The position numbers and the translations under genes were made by a program. The notes beneath the pieces were generated by a model. The model did no database searches. It worked only from the letters and a program-made list of their open reading frames with translations, and was not told the origin of the DNA. Shown here piece by piece: positions 35,501 through 47,665 of a stretch of 64,000 nucleotides of DNA; position 1 is the first letter of the stretch, and every line of letters begins with the position of its first letter. The DNA comes from Prostheceraeus crozeri (lineage: Eukaryota > Platyhelminthes > Polycladida > Euryleptidae). Where the stretch lies: contig CAJQUW010006967.1 of the NCBI GenBank assembly GCA_907163375.1, positions 1 to 64,000 on the forward strand, in the 5' to 3' direction.

Positions 35501-36278
35501 AGGGTCAGACAAGAACATTCATGAATATTTATCTATTCATGTAATCGACCGAATATCAACAGGTCAACAGTCAGTGCGTGAAAATCTCTTATAATCAATA
35601 TAAAATCACACTTGGCATTCTTCAAAGAATTTCTACTAATTATCTTCTTCAAAGACTAGGTTCTTAGGTTCATGCCTGTGATTGAAGGAAGGGTTAATTG
35701 ATTTTACCACCAACATCATCGAGAGGATAAAAATAGAATCTTCTGCCATCACGTGATTTATGAATAGCCCTCTTTCGAATCCCTTAGTATCCGTACTGAA
35801 TCAATCGTGAATTGTCAAATCTTAAATAACATTCAATCAACAATAATTTGTGCTCATAAAAGTAAAATTATAATACCTTGGTATTAGCAATTTCTACAAG
35901 GGATATACAAACATAACATCAATTATAGCAATGAATTCCTTTTAGCTGTCACATGATAACAGTCTTCCAAACTTGACCGGGAAATTCAAGGTTTTTCAAA
36001 TTTTTTCTGCTTAAAAATCTGATTTTCGAAGTCAATCCCCCATAAAATTCTCTTGAGTCCTGTATTTCAGGCCAACGTCAATTCAACCTACACTTTCAAC
36101 TTCAGAATTCCCTTGAAAAACTCATCAAACAGATACAAAATGCAAGATCAGTACAGCTTAGGATTTACAAATATACGGAATCACGCCCTGTTCTAGTGAT
36201 TATGAAATCATCGCGCACCACTCTCATATCCGAATGACTATCAAAACCGATTCGATGAGCATCTCTGTCTTAACTTAC
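32530..36278. other. NRF1 intron, nothing recognised
   Basis: 3.7 kb of AT-rich intron. I saw no conserved reading frame, RNA gene or named repeat. Confidence 0.45.
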
Positions 36279-36604
36279 ACGAATGACTCCTGATTTTGTT
36301 CCTTCCTCAGTCCAATATGACCGTCAGTAGCAACGCTCAGCATGTCATGAGCAACAGGCAGATTGGAGGTTGGATTACGGTTCCGTGTTGAATTCCGTCC
36401 AGGCGATGCGGTCACCACTGCGATCTGTTGACCGCAGCGGACAGCGCATTGATCAACAAGGAAGCGAATCTTCCGAAGCAGGCGATGAGCAACACGCCGT
36501 CTCATTACTGCATCTGTAATATACGAAGCTGTACGAAGCCGCTCATCACGTTGATTATGCCTTGGAGAACTATCCGTGTCCATATCATCACATGGCGTAC
36601 AATG
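36279..36604 (-). CDS. NRF1-like: NRF1/erect-wing-like factor, start of DNA-binding domain
   Basis: Borders: acceptor CATTGCAG and donor GT/GTAAGT; 326 nt, so the final two bases (GT) join the A of the next exon. ITDAVMRRRVAHRLLRKIRF and LVDQCAVRCGQQIAVVTASP align with NRF1 (SIRKRQQTRLLRKLRATLDEYTTRVGQQAIVLCISP). In relatives this block is followed almost at once by VFKVFGAAPL. Here about 38 residues (RNSTRNRNPT...LRKEQNQES) intervene before the equivalent VCRVVG at the junction. The basic KKRKRP-like stretch of relatives is not obvious. Phase 0 start matches the upstream exon 91 bp away. Confidence 0.93.
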
Positions 36605-36695
36605 CTGCAATGCCGATGAATTGAAAAGAAACATTAGGCGCTTATAGTAACTGAAAATTTCATGAAATAAATCCAAGAATCATCACTTTTCTCAC

Positions 36696-36935
36696 CTCAG
36701 GGTCCGGGGAAATCGGACGGATAACATTAGGCGGCCAGTTAGCTCGACTCGCTCCAGATGTGGAAGAATGAATAGCCGCCACTGCTGCCACTCCGCCAGC
36801 CCCTGCAGAGACCAATCTTTGCGCCATCACATCTGCAGGGCAGACGGAGACTTCTTCATCTTCATCCTCTTCATCGTCTGCCTTCACCTCCAGCTCAACC
36901 AGCTGCACGCAATCGGATAGAGCGTCGTTCTCCTC
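36696..36935 (-). CDS. NRF1-like: NRF1/erect-wing-like factor, acidic N-terminal exon
   Basis: 80 codons between acceptor CTCACTCAG and donor GAG/GTGAGA, phase 0 at both ends. It encodes an acidic run (KADDEEDEDEEVSVC) and then ADVMAQRLVSAGAGGVAAVA, which aligns with the acidic segment and the ADEVTAHLAAAGPVGMAAAAA segment of vertebrate NRF1. It continues to NVIRPISPDPE. The open frame extends a little upstream of the acceptor, so the exon start is inferred from the splice signal. Earlier exons, including the initiator Met, were not identified. Confidence 0.85.
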
Positions 36936-37525
36936 CTGAGTGAGAGCGAATTGAGAGAATATAAAATTACTTAAGCCGTAGAGAACTGTAGAAAATAGAA
37001 TACACGAAGCGGCATGATGTCGTTACAGCGCGCTAAAAAGTGTAACATGATATCAACAATGACTCAAGTAGACTTATGACGATCAAATGGATTCCAAATA
37101 AGTCTATTGTAAAAAATAAATTCAGAAAATTGTTGATATGATTCAACCATAGCACAAAACCGCATCAGGTCTATATATTTCAATTAAATATTACGATTTT
37201 TAACACTCACTAAGGCTCATAAAGCTGTTGACTTTCAGAGATGAGACTTAAAGCTCGTTGTATCCTAGGATTCGTTGCATGTGTGGCTCTATAAAAAGGT
37301 TTATATTCACATAGCCTAAAGTTGAATGCATTATTCCGAGAAAATATAGGCCTATCAGTCTAATAAAATGAAAATATATGATGAATAATCGCTTTAAACA
37401 TCTTGTTGGGTTCTATCTATCATAATATCATGATTCTTGATTCAGCTTGAGGATCAGGGATGAGTCGGCGGAAAATTCCGGAAATATTTGTGGAAGGATC
37501 CCAACTTTGGTTTATATATCCGAGG
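36936..37525. other. Upstream of NRF1 exon, nothing recognised
   Basis: Probably intron or 5' region of the NRF1-like gene. No further exon could be recognised, since the N-terminus of this family is poorly conserved. Confidence 0.4.
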
Positions 37526-37640
37526 CAATATGAATGGGTTATCTGATTCAAAATGGTCAACCCCTATAACGAAAACCAAATACATGTATATCTTTGAGAA
37601 TATGAATGGGTTATCTGATTCAAAGGGTTCAACACCTCGT
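37526..37640. repeat. Two-copy direct repeat, period about 76 bp
   Basis: ATATGAATGGGTTATCTGAT plus TCAAA..GGTTCAAC occurs at about 37527 and again at about 37600. Confidence 0.8.
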
Positions 37641-38568
37641 TTCTACATCATTTTTGATGAATCACAGTTATGAGGCGAATGAATAAGAAAACAATCCGGA
37701 AATTCAGTAAAAGTCCCATTCCTAATCGCAAGCACTTCCGCTCAAAATAGTCGGACACTGAAGCTGTCTCCCGATTTCGTTTTAACTAGTTTTCTTGGAT
37801 CCATTTTTATTTTTAGTTCTACTTTACAATCCAGACCAATATTCATGATTACGTAGCAGAAGAACAGCTCCTGTCAATCATTTCAGAACTTGTTCGGTTG
37901 TAGACATCATTAACTCTGTTAATTGAACTCGCATTTACACGGGTTAACTTAATGAGCTCCTTCTAATCCTCACGCGACTTGTCACAGCACACGCACTCTG
38001 TTTCCAAGTGTGTATCGGTCAAGGTAGTTACCTCTTCGTTTAAACGCTGAGTTACCTGTGACGGTCCACTAGCAGCAGACTATGACAGTACAATTAAATT
38101 GCCTTCATTCTGTTGGCTTCGAATGAGGATATCTAATAGCAGAGGCATGTATCGCTGATAAAACTGCCAAGATTTTCAGGGAACAAGAAAAAGCAATCTT
38201 GCGGGACAAGGAAATTTCGAATTTATTGAATGAGTTACCATTCGAAGATCACACCGCATATTGAAATCACCTGAATCAATGATTCCTTCATCTGAGCATG
38301 TTTTGCAAATTATTACTTTCAAGATTTTTCAAGCGACCTTCAAATAAGTCATCAGCATTGATGGAGGCGATGATGTGATTGAAATTCGAATCTCTAGCGT
38401 CTCGGCTTCTTCAACTGGATGCTGCGCAATCCAGAGATGCATTCTGATAATATTGTTCTATAAATATGCAAGTTTTATGCGAACTCCATTTATCTTGATA
38501 AACGGAAATGACAAAAGTGTAAATCTACTTGATTGATATCTTGTCTGTCTAGCTATACACAATGAATG
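37641..38568. other. No gene recognised
   Basis: Intergenic or NRF1 5' region; nothing identified. Confidence 0.4.
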
Positions 38569-38764
38569 GTTTAACGTCACTACTCCCTCATGCTTGGACG
38601 GTGCTGACACAGTCAGACACTAATCTGGAGCGTTGTGAACGTTGTGATCTTTTAGTCCGGATGCTCTTCCTGACGACTTCCAATGACACTATCAGGGTTC
38701 GACCTCTGGACCGAAAGATCGTTAGACCAAGCACCTAACCACTGCGCCACGGAGATCACCACGG
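38569..38764 (-). mobile_element. tRNA-derived SINE copy
   Basis: Reverse-oriented copy of the 26585 SINE: tail end ACGTCACTACTCCC on the left, tRNA-like head (complement of CCGTGGCGCAGTGGTTAGGT) on the right. Confidence 0.85.
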
Positions 38765-40290
38765 TCCATGCAGAGATGTTATTTTTACCTATAGTTAGTA
38801 CAATTTCATGACCATTCAGTGATAGCATGCGAAAGAGATGCAGTTGGAGATCAATCTGACGCTATCACTTGCGGCGATTGTCCACTGTACTACAACATCG
38901 ATGAGGAAAACATTCATGGCCACCATGTATCCTGTAGCATAGCATTTTTGCGGAAATTTCAATAGAATATATGGAAAGATGTCGATAACAAGAAATACAT
39001 GTAAATTACATGAAGAATCCTGAACTGTCATCAAAAGAAAACGCACCTTTATTGCACATGTGTTTCTACAAAGTGCTAATTGAAGCCTACAATTATCTCA
39101 CATTTCGGTTCTGCAAATCAGTAGTGGACTCAAGGGTCTACTCAGTGCTTGAATATGTAGAATGGAGGTAAAATTGATGATGTAGGATGACATTAAAGGC
39201 TCGAGGACGCATGATATTTGACTAAAGAAATGCATATTTCAAACATTCCACATTCAAGCAAGGAAACTGCATTTTCAGACATCTATGGTTTAGTGCACTA
39301 CTTACTTAGCCTGTTTTATTAAAAGTAATTTCGCTGGCCGATTTCATGAAGTTCACACCATTGAATCGAGACGATGTCGCACGCGCTATTGGATGCATCT
39401 CTGTATGCACGCAGCACTGTGTCTGGTCACCAAGGCCGGAGGCAACAGGAACACAAGAAACAAGGAATTTAATCTGCTAGTGGACCAAGTATGATGTCAT
39501 TCAGAGAAAAGTTTCAAAATGCGCTTTAGCTAAAATCTGTAGAACCGAGGTCATTAATTTGACGTCTATTAGGTCCTAGGTCTTAGAAATGATATTGAGA
39601 ATTAATGAACACGATTAGAGCAACACTGTATGTAGGATCAAGGTCATCCATTATAGGAGTTACAGATAGCTTACAACCAATCATATTTTCGAAATCAAAA
39701 AGAAAGTTATAATGTTCGCCAGTCAATGCTATGTGAACTCATTTCAGTGGGATTATCAGTGGCATAAAAAATATTCAGAAGTGTAAGCATCGACCTCCAT
39801 AATGAAGTATTGGAATTGCTAGTTTCCACGGTATGTTAACTGTACAGTGAAAAATTAGAATATTACAGTGTAAACATTTTCAGTTCATCTAAAGACAAGG
39901 TCAGCAGTAATAACTTGAAGCCTTACTTTAACAAGTGGCCCCTGAAAGAAGCAGTAGCAAACATAGCTTTAAATAATTTCTGACAATAAGAGTTCACAGG
40001 AAGACAGAAAGTTCATTTCGCATAGAATAAAACAGAATTGCAAAGTAAAAACGTCTTCAAAGCATTGCTACTGAGGTTGTAAGTTCAATAATACTTTCCA
40101 TACCACATCAACTGAATATTTATAATTGAATAGAATTGATTCATAATGAAATGAATTGCCTTTTGAATAATGGCTAAAATTTCAGTTCAAGTTGAAACTT
40201 CGCCCGAATTACCAGTGATAGACCTACGTGCAAAACTGTCATCCTCGTAATTTGTAGCTTTTTGAAGTATCTTTCTGTTACCTTGGTGAC
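38765..40290. other. No gene recognised
   Basis: No recognisable coding region or repeat. Confidence 0.4.
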
Positions 40291-40878
40291 ATGATCGGGC
40301 AGTCAGGTGGTTGTAAGGATGGAGTGGTGATGAGAGTGCGTTCCGCTTGGAAAAATTTCCGAGAGCTTCTCCCCATCCTTACTGACAAAGGTATTCCCTT
40401 CAGAACGCGTAGGTACGTGTACAACATGTGTGTCCGCAGCATATTGCTCTACGCCAGCGAAACGTGGACACTCACCAGTGAGGATGTTGATCGCTTCATC
40501 CGGAATGACAATGCAATGGTGAGGTGGATATCTTCAAAGCGACTTGCCGACCGCGTTACCATGGACGCTCTGCGCGTGAGACTCGGCATTCGCAGAATTG
40601 AAGATGTGATACGTACAAGAAGACTGCGCCGGTATGGTCACGTTCAACGAATGGATGACAACTCGTGGCCTAAGAAAATCCTGTCCTTTGAGGTTCCTGG
40701 ACCTAACCCACGAGGTCGACCCAAGAAGAGATGGCTTGACAACATCAAGGAGGATATGCGAAAGCTTGATCTTCTCAACATCAGCCCACAAGATCGAACA
40801 TCGTGGAGAAATGCCATCAAGATGGACCAACATTCGACGGCGTCTAACCATCGCAATACGGTGAAAAGAAGACGTTAA
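40291..40878 (+). pseudogene. LINE ORF2 tail, open frame
   Basis: A single open frame of 195 codons encodes the post-polymerase part of a LINE ORF2: RSAWKNFRELLPILTDKGIP, YNMCVRSILLYASETWTLTS, AMVRWISSKRLADR, LRRYGHVQRMD, PRGRPKKRWLDNIKEDM and a basic end VKRRR. No lesion is visible, but the polymerase and endonuclease domains are missing, so it is a 5'-truncated insertion. The frame end resembles that of the 62526-62750 fragment (KRRR stop). The 63-bp array starts about 145 bp downstream. Confidence 0.88.
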
Positions 40879-41020
40879 ACTTGGAGTGAGTGAAGTGATT
40901 TGAACTCTTCGATGCAGTAGGCGAATCCGACTTTAGTTTCTGCAATAATCAGCTATCATTTACAAATATCGAGATACACAAGCCCTTTGGGTTGTTTCAT
41001 GCAGTCATGTATCTGAGAGC

Positions 41021-44000
41021 TGTGGAATAAAGTCGAAAAAGATGTTGCCTTGTTATAAGACGTCATTCAAAACAATTGAACAAAGTGGAATAAAGTCGAA
41101 AAAGATCTTGCCTTTTTGTAAAATGTCATTCAAGACAATTGAACAAAGTGGAATAAAGTCGAAAAAGATCTTGCCTTGTTGTAAAACGTCATTCAAAACA
41201 ATTGAACAAAGTGGAATAAAGTCGAAAAAGATCTTGCCTTGTTGTAAAACGTCATTCAAAACAATTGAACAAAGTGGAATAAAGTCGAAAAAGATCTTGC
41301 CTTGTTGTAAAGCGTCATTCAAAACAATTGAACAAAGTGGAATAAAGTCGAAAAAGATCTTGCCTTGTTGTAAAACGTCATTCAAAACAATTGAACAAAG
41401 TGGAATAAAGTCGAAAAAGATCTTGCCTTGTTATAAAACGTCATTCAAAACAATTGAACAAAGTGGAATAAAGTCGAAAAAGATCTTGCCTTGTTGTAAA
41501 ACGTCATTCAAAACAATTGAACAAAGTGGAATAAAGTCGAAAAAGATCTTGCCTTGTTATAAGACGTCATTCAAAACAATTGAACAAAGTGGAATAAAGT
41601 CGAAAAAGATCTTGCCTTGTTGTAAAGCGTCATTCAAAACAATTGAACAAAGTGGAATAAAGTCGAAAAAGATCTTGCCTTGTTGTAAAACGTCATTCAA
41701 AACAATTGAACAAAGTGGAATAAAGTCGAAAAAGATCTTGCCTTGTTATAAAACGTCATTCAAAACAATTGAACAAAGTGGAATAAAGTCGAAAAAGATC
41801 TTGCCTTGTTATAAAACGTCATTCAAAACAATTGAACAAAGTGGAATAAAGTCGAAAAAGATCTTGCCTTGTTATAAAACGTCATTCAAAACAATTGAAC
41901 AAAGTGGAATAAAGTCGAAAAAGATCTTGCCTTGTTATAAAACGTCATTCAAGACAATTGAACAAAGTGGAATAAAGTCGAAAAAGATCTTGCCTTGTAT
42001 AAAACGTCATTCAAAGCAATTGAACAAAGTGGAATAAAGTCGAAAAAGATCTTGCCTTGTTATAAAACGTCATTCAAAACAATTGAACAAAGTGGAATAA
42101 AGTCGAAAAAGATCTTGCCTTGTTATAAAACGTCATTCAAAACAATTGAACAAAGTGGAATAAAGTCGAAAAAGATCTTGCCTTGTTATAAAACGTCATT
42201 CAAGACAATTGAACAAAGTGGAATAAAGTCGAAAAAGATCTTGCCTTGTTATAAAACGTCATTCAAAACAATTGAACAAAGTGGAATAAAGTCGAAAAAG
42301 ATCTTGCCTTGTTATAAAACGTCATTCAAAACAATTGAACAAAGTGGAATAAAGTCGAAAAAGATCTTGCCTTGTTATAAAACGTCATTCAAAACAATTG
42401 AACAAAGTGGAATAAAGTCGAAAAAGATGTTGCCTTGTTATAAAACGTCATTCAAGACAATTGAACAAAGTGGAATAAAGTCGAAAAAGATCTTGCCTTG
42501 TTATAAAGCGTCATTCAAAACAATTGAGCAAAGTGGAATAAAGTCGAAAAAGATCTTGCCTTGTTGTAAAACGTCATTCAAAACAATTGAACAAAGTGGA
42601 ATAAAGTCGAAAAAGATCTTGCCTTGTTATGAAACGTCATTCAAGACAATTGAACAAAGTGGAATAAAGTCGAAAAAGATCTTGCCTTGTTATAAAACGT
42701 CATTCAAAACAATTGAACAAAGTGGAATAAAGTCGAAAAAGATCTTGCCTTGTTGTAAAACGTCATTCAAAACAATTGAACAAAGTGGAATAAAGTCGAA
42801 AAAGATCTTGCCTTGTTATAAAACGTCATTCAAAACAATTGAACAAAGTGGAATAAAGTCGAAAAAGATATTGCCTTGTTATAAAACGTCATTCAAGACA
42901 ATTGAACAAAGTGGAATAAAGTCGAAAAAGATCTTGCCTTGTTATAAAACGTCATTCAAAGCAATTGAACAAAGTGGAATAAAGTCGAAAAAGATCTTGC
43001 CTTGTTATAAAACGTCATTCAAAACAATTGAACAAAGTGGAATAAAGTCGAAAAAGATCTTGCCTTGTTATAAAACGTCATTCAAAACAATTGAACAAAG
43101 TTGAATAAAGTCGAAAAAGATCTTGCCTTGTTATAAAACGTCATTCAAAACAATTGAACAAAGTGGAATAAAGTCGAAAAAGATGTTGCCTTGTTATAAA
43201 ACGTCATTCAAAACAATTGAACAAAGTGGAATAAAGTCGAAAAAGATCTTGCCTTGTTATAAAACGTCATTCAAAACAATTGAACAAAGTGGAATAAAGT
43301 CGAAAAAGATCTTGCCTTGTTATAAAACGTCATTCAAGACAATTGAACAAAGTGGAATAAAGTCGAAAAAGATCTTGCCTTGTTATAAAACGTCATTCAA
43401 AGCAATTGAACAAAGTGGAATAAAGTCGAAAAAGATCTTGCCTTGTTATAAAACGTCATTCAAAACAATTGAACAAAGTGGAATAAAGTCGAAAAAAGAT
43501 CTTGCCTTGTTATAAAACGTCATTCAAAACAATTGAACAAAGTTGAATAAAGTCGAAAAAGATCTTGCCTTGTTATAAAACGTCATTCAAAACAATTGAA
43601 CAAAAGTGGAATAAAGTCGAAAAGATGTTGCCTTGTTATAAAACGTCATTCAAAACAATTGAACAAAGTGTAATAAAGTCGAAAAAGATCTTGCCTTGTT
43701 ATAAAACGTCATTCAAAACAATTGAACAAAGTGGAATAAAGTCGAAAAAGATCTTGCCTTGTTATAAAACGTCATTCAAAACAATTGAACAAAGTGGAAT
43801 AAAGTCGAAAAAGATCTTGCCTTGTTGTAAAACGTCATTCAAAACAATTGAACAAAGTGGAATAAAGTCGAAAAAGATCTTGCCTTGTTGTAAAACGTCA
43901 TTCAAAACAATTGAACAAAGTGGAATAAAGTCGAAAAAGATCTTGCCTTGTTGTAAAACGTCATTCAAAACAATTGAACAAAGTGGAATAAAGTCGAAAA

Positions 44001-44232
44001 AGATTTGCCTTGTTATAAAACGTCATTCAAAACAATTGAACAAAGTGGAATAAAGTCGAAAAAGATCTTGCCTTGTTGTAAAACGTCATTCAAAACAATT
44101 GAACAAAGTGGAATAAAGTCGAAAAAGATCTTGCCTTGTTGTAAAACGTCATTCAAAACAATTGAACAAAGTGGAATAAAGTCGAAAAAGATGTTGCCTT
44201 GTTATAAAACGTCATTCAAAACAATTGAACAA
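41021..44232. repeat. 63-bp satellite-like array, about 51 copies
   Basis: 3.2 kb of head-to-tail 63-bp units (for example GTCGAAAAAGATCTTGCCTT... through AACAAAGTGGAATAAA), nearly all identical apart from recurrent single-base variants: GTTAT/GTTGT, GATC/GATG, AAAAC/AAGAC/AAGC. Because 63 is 3 x 21, long frames stay open on both strands (21-residue unit starting KILPCYKTSF on the plus strand). The plus frame is broken by a 1-base deletion at about 41998, AGTTGA stops near 43101 and 43543, and 1-base changes near 43490, 43604 and 44003. This argues against a protein. It lies between the NRF1 and FUT8 genes. Confidence 0.98.
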
Positions 44233-45780
44233 TCTTAAATACTCGCCCCATTGACCCCTTTTACAAATTCTCAGTTTGCCTTCCTCAATCGATATTAAAA
44301 CATTTGGAAAGTTGATTTTAAGTAAAACAATGATGTTTGCGTGTAGCAAGCTGATATAACTAATCCGTTGAGTGTCTTTCATCCTTCTCAGTACACATAT
44401 GCGAAAATGTGGTGTTTTTGTAATTCAACGATATTTAGCACAGCATCAGATGTACTTACAGCCGGTCTTACGATGTTTGCTGTTATCATAAAACCTCAGA
44501 TAGTTGATTTTAATGAAATTGATTTATTCCATGCAGCGTAACCTTTACAGTTCGTCATTTTTTTCAAATTTATCCATACCAATCGGAAATAGGCCTCAGC
44601 TGAGCTATAATTGCCGCATTTCAAGACCCTTGAAAAAACTGTGGAGATCTCAAACTCATCAAATACTGCTGTGAATACTCTGCCAAGTCTGTTTTTAGTG
44701 TTGAACTATGAATATAATTATCGTTTTCATTTTGAAGATAGATTTGTGCTGATTTGTTGATGTCGGCCAACCAGTCATGCACGAGGATGATGCAGACATT
44801 GAATAAATGAATGCAACTCATCATGCACCATCGTGGACGTGCAAAAAATCATTTTTCATCTGATAGTATAAGTTTTGTTATGGGAGTTTCTACCAGTGGA
44901 CCCCCCTGGCCTATTTGTCACACTTCTACTGATTCAATTGAAATGAAATAGCACATTGCAGATTCAGTGTCAAAAACGATGATTTTACATGTGCATGAGC
45001 GGTTGCAATATCCTCAGCACAAAAAGTAAAATAGAAAAATATGGCTCCGGGGTCCCCCCTCAGGTCTCTGATTGTGTACAAAAAATATATGTACATTTGT
45101 ACAATGCATTCTTGGAACTCATCAATAATCAGAACAATTCAAAAGCAATATAATTAGGTAGTCTATCACAAAGTAACATTGTGACATTAATTCTAGAGTG
45201 AGTTAGTTGACACGAGGAATCTATAGGATCCCTGCCGAAGACTTTCACAGATCACAATAATTATTTGAAGCTTCTTGAGCTGATGCTCAACTTTAAACCT
45301 AAGAGATTTTAATATGTTAGATAGTCCCCTGTAGTTAAATCTACAGAATTTCATTTTCAAAAAGCAAAATTCTGTAAGCTGTGGTTCCTAAATTCGAAAA
45401 GCTAGCTATTTATGGGATCGTAGAAAAATATTTCAATCGATAGAATCAGTTTCCTTCTTTCGAATGATCATTATACGTACATTTCATTTCCACCAAATGA
45501 TGGATCTGTCACCAATCATGGATCTGTTCAGTTGCTTTTAGTCTATTTTTCAAACTTCAATTTTTAAAACATTCAAAGTTGAAGAAACAGATAGTCATGT
45601 GGAATGTGACACTTCTCAAGGCTATGTCGACTATTCTCATTTAATTGTATTAACATGCCTTTTGATACCATGGTACTGTTCTACCTCTATCATAGACCAA
45701 GGAAATAGTATACATTGTGTAAATGTAATGTATACATAAGTGTAAATGTAATGATCACCCTTCTTTTGTTAATGATTATC
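44233..45780. other. No gene recognised
   Basis: Ordinary AT-rich sequence. May include the missing 5' part of the PLE that starts near 45800, but no GIY-YIG motif could be read. Confidence 0.4.
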
Positions 45781-45803
45781 ACAAACACGTTTTCACAGGT
45801 GAT

Positions 45804-47477
45804 TTGAATTTTATTAATGAACCTGAGTTTAAAGAATTGCTTGCTCTAGGAACGAAGCATCGTTTACCCAGGAAGTGTAATCATAAAAATATTATAGACA
45901 GTATCACAGTTTCGCTCGATAAGCACATAGCTAAGATGTGTAGGAAGCACAAAAGAATTTTAAGAGCTGATTATTCGGATTGGAGAAATAAGATTTTAAA
46001 ATTAGTGCGAGATAAACTATATAATAATAAGCTCAAGAACCAAAACAGTAACAATAGCAAGAATACAATGAGTAATAGTAACATTAATTCTCTTAGCAAG
46101 ATTAGCAAGTTACTGCATTATTATCATGATAACTTCATTATTACTGCGGTAGATAAGGCTAATAGCAATTATGCGTTCATTTGCAAGAAATTCTATGTTC
46201 TGGTTTTATTACAGGAACTTGGATTTGATTTGAAGACATTAACTCCTATAGGTAATAGTACATACATACCTGTTAACATAGAGATCAATAGTTTAGTTGT
46301 AAATCATAAAGATATCATTAGTAATTTCTTTCATACCATTTGTAATAAAGATAATCTTAAACTACCTCGATTGTATTGGATACCTAAATTGCATAAAAAC
46401 CCTTACAAATTTCGCTTCATAGCAGGTGCTAAACAATGCACTACTAAACAACTTTCGACTAAGATTAATAAAGGCCTAACCGTTATAAGAAATTACTTTA
46501 AGGAATATTGTAACGCTATCTATAAAAATAGCGGAATTAACTGTTTTTGGAGTATAGTATCTTCGATCGAATTCCTAAATAAGATTCAAAACATCAATAT
46601 ACATAACGTGAAAGTTTTTGACTTCTCCACATTGTACACTAACTTGAATCATGACGATGTTATTCATCACATTTCTGACTTGCTAGATTTGGTGTTTAAT
46701 GATTCGAATAGGAAAATACTTATGCATCGGTTATGAAAAATGTTTTTTAGCTAGTAAAAAGTATCAAGGCTATAGTGTTTTTACTAAAGATAACTTTAAG
46801 GATGCTATTAAATTCATTATTCATGAAGTTTACGTCACTTTTGGTGGACTGGTTTTTCGACAGATAAAAGGTATACCGATGGGAGGTAATTGTAGCCCTT
46901 TGCTAGCAGAACTTTTTCTTTTACACTGCGAATATATTTTCATGTCTAATCTTATGAAAAGTAAAAAGTATGGTCTAGCTAAACTTCTATCGAATACCTC
47001 TAGATATATAGACGATCTGTGTATTATTAATTATAAACATTTTGCTTCTTTAATTCCTAAAATTTATCCACCAAGTCTGGAGGCAAGTAGAAGTGGAGAT
47101 AATGATAACAACATTGAATATTTAGACATTAAAATGCAAATCACTAATACAGAAGCGGTTACCTCTGTATTTCATAAGGTTGATAACTTCAATTTTCCTG
47201 TTACGCTCTTACATTTCCTCAAAACACTATGCCTTACAAAATAGGTATCAAAGTTTTCGCGGGACAGGTTTTGAGATATATTCGCATCTGTACACATGAG
47301 AGCGATTTTATTGAAAAAATAAATCGTACCTCCACCACCCTCATTGCGAGAGGTTATAATCGCTTTGATCTTAAGCGCAGTGCTGAAAAGCAGTTACACA
47401 AACACAGAGAGACTTTATTGAAATACGGTTATTTCTCCGCTAAGCAACTTTTGGACAACTGCCCGAACTTTATTTAA
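45804..47477 (+). pseudogene. Naiad-like Penelope retroelement RT
   Basis: Three overlapping frames (45804-46736, 46699-47244, 47229-47477) encode a nearly complete PLE reverse transcriptase with two frameshifts (about 46720 and 47220). Motifs in order: FKELLALGTKHRLPRKCN, NFIITAVDKANSNYAFICKK (the DKG-like block), RLYWIPKLHKNPYKFRFIAG, VFDFSTLYTNLN, FGGLVFRQIKGIPMGGNCSP, SRYIDDLCIINYKHF (catalytic IDD), PPSLEASRSGDNDNNIEYLD, and the C-terminus FSAKQLLDNCPNFI. The order and motif style fit the Naiad group of PLEs, in which GIY-YIG is N-terminal. That domain is not visible here, so the copy is probably 5'-truncated. Few lesions indicate a younger copy than 20061-21644. Confidence 0.9.
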
Positions 47478-47625
47478 GTTCCTTTTCCATATTTCCAGTT
47501 TAGTCAGTTCGAATCATCTCGATGGCGTAGTCAATGTATCTGACTACATGTCCGAGATTTTTCTTTCGAGGCTGCTTTCTTTAAAGCAGGGCCCCGCTTG
47601 AGCGAGTTTGAACGTACAGGAATTA

Positions 47626-47665
47626 AGGGCCGAAACGTGAATCTTGCTCAAGTTCCTGCTGATGA
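47626..47665 (+). ncRNA. GGCCGAAAC...CTGATGA motif pair downstream of PLE
   Basis: About 155 bases after the PLE stop, AGGGCCGAAACGTGA (GAAA at 47632-47635) is followed 23 bases later by CTGATGACCTC (47659-47669). The other Naiad-like copy has the same pair at the same distance on its sense strand. Possible permuted hammerhead or relic; function unproven. Confidence 0.4.

Noticed and set aside
41042-42037. 331-codon frame of KILPCYKTSF repeats as a repetitive protein gene
   Set aside because: The array is a homogeneous 63-bp satellite. Frames are open on both strands because of unit length, single-base indels break the plus frame at several places, and variants change amino acids freely.
41021-44232. 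CRISPR-like array
   Set aside because: There are no spacers; the units are contiguous tandem copies. The genome is eukaryotic.
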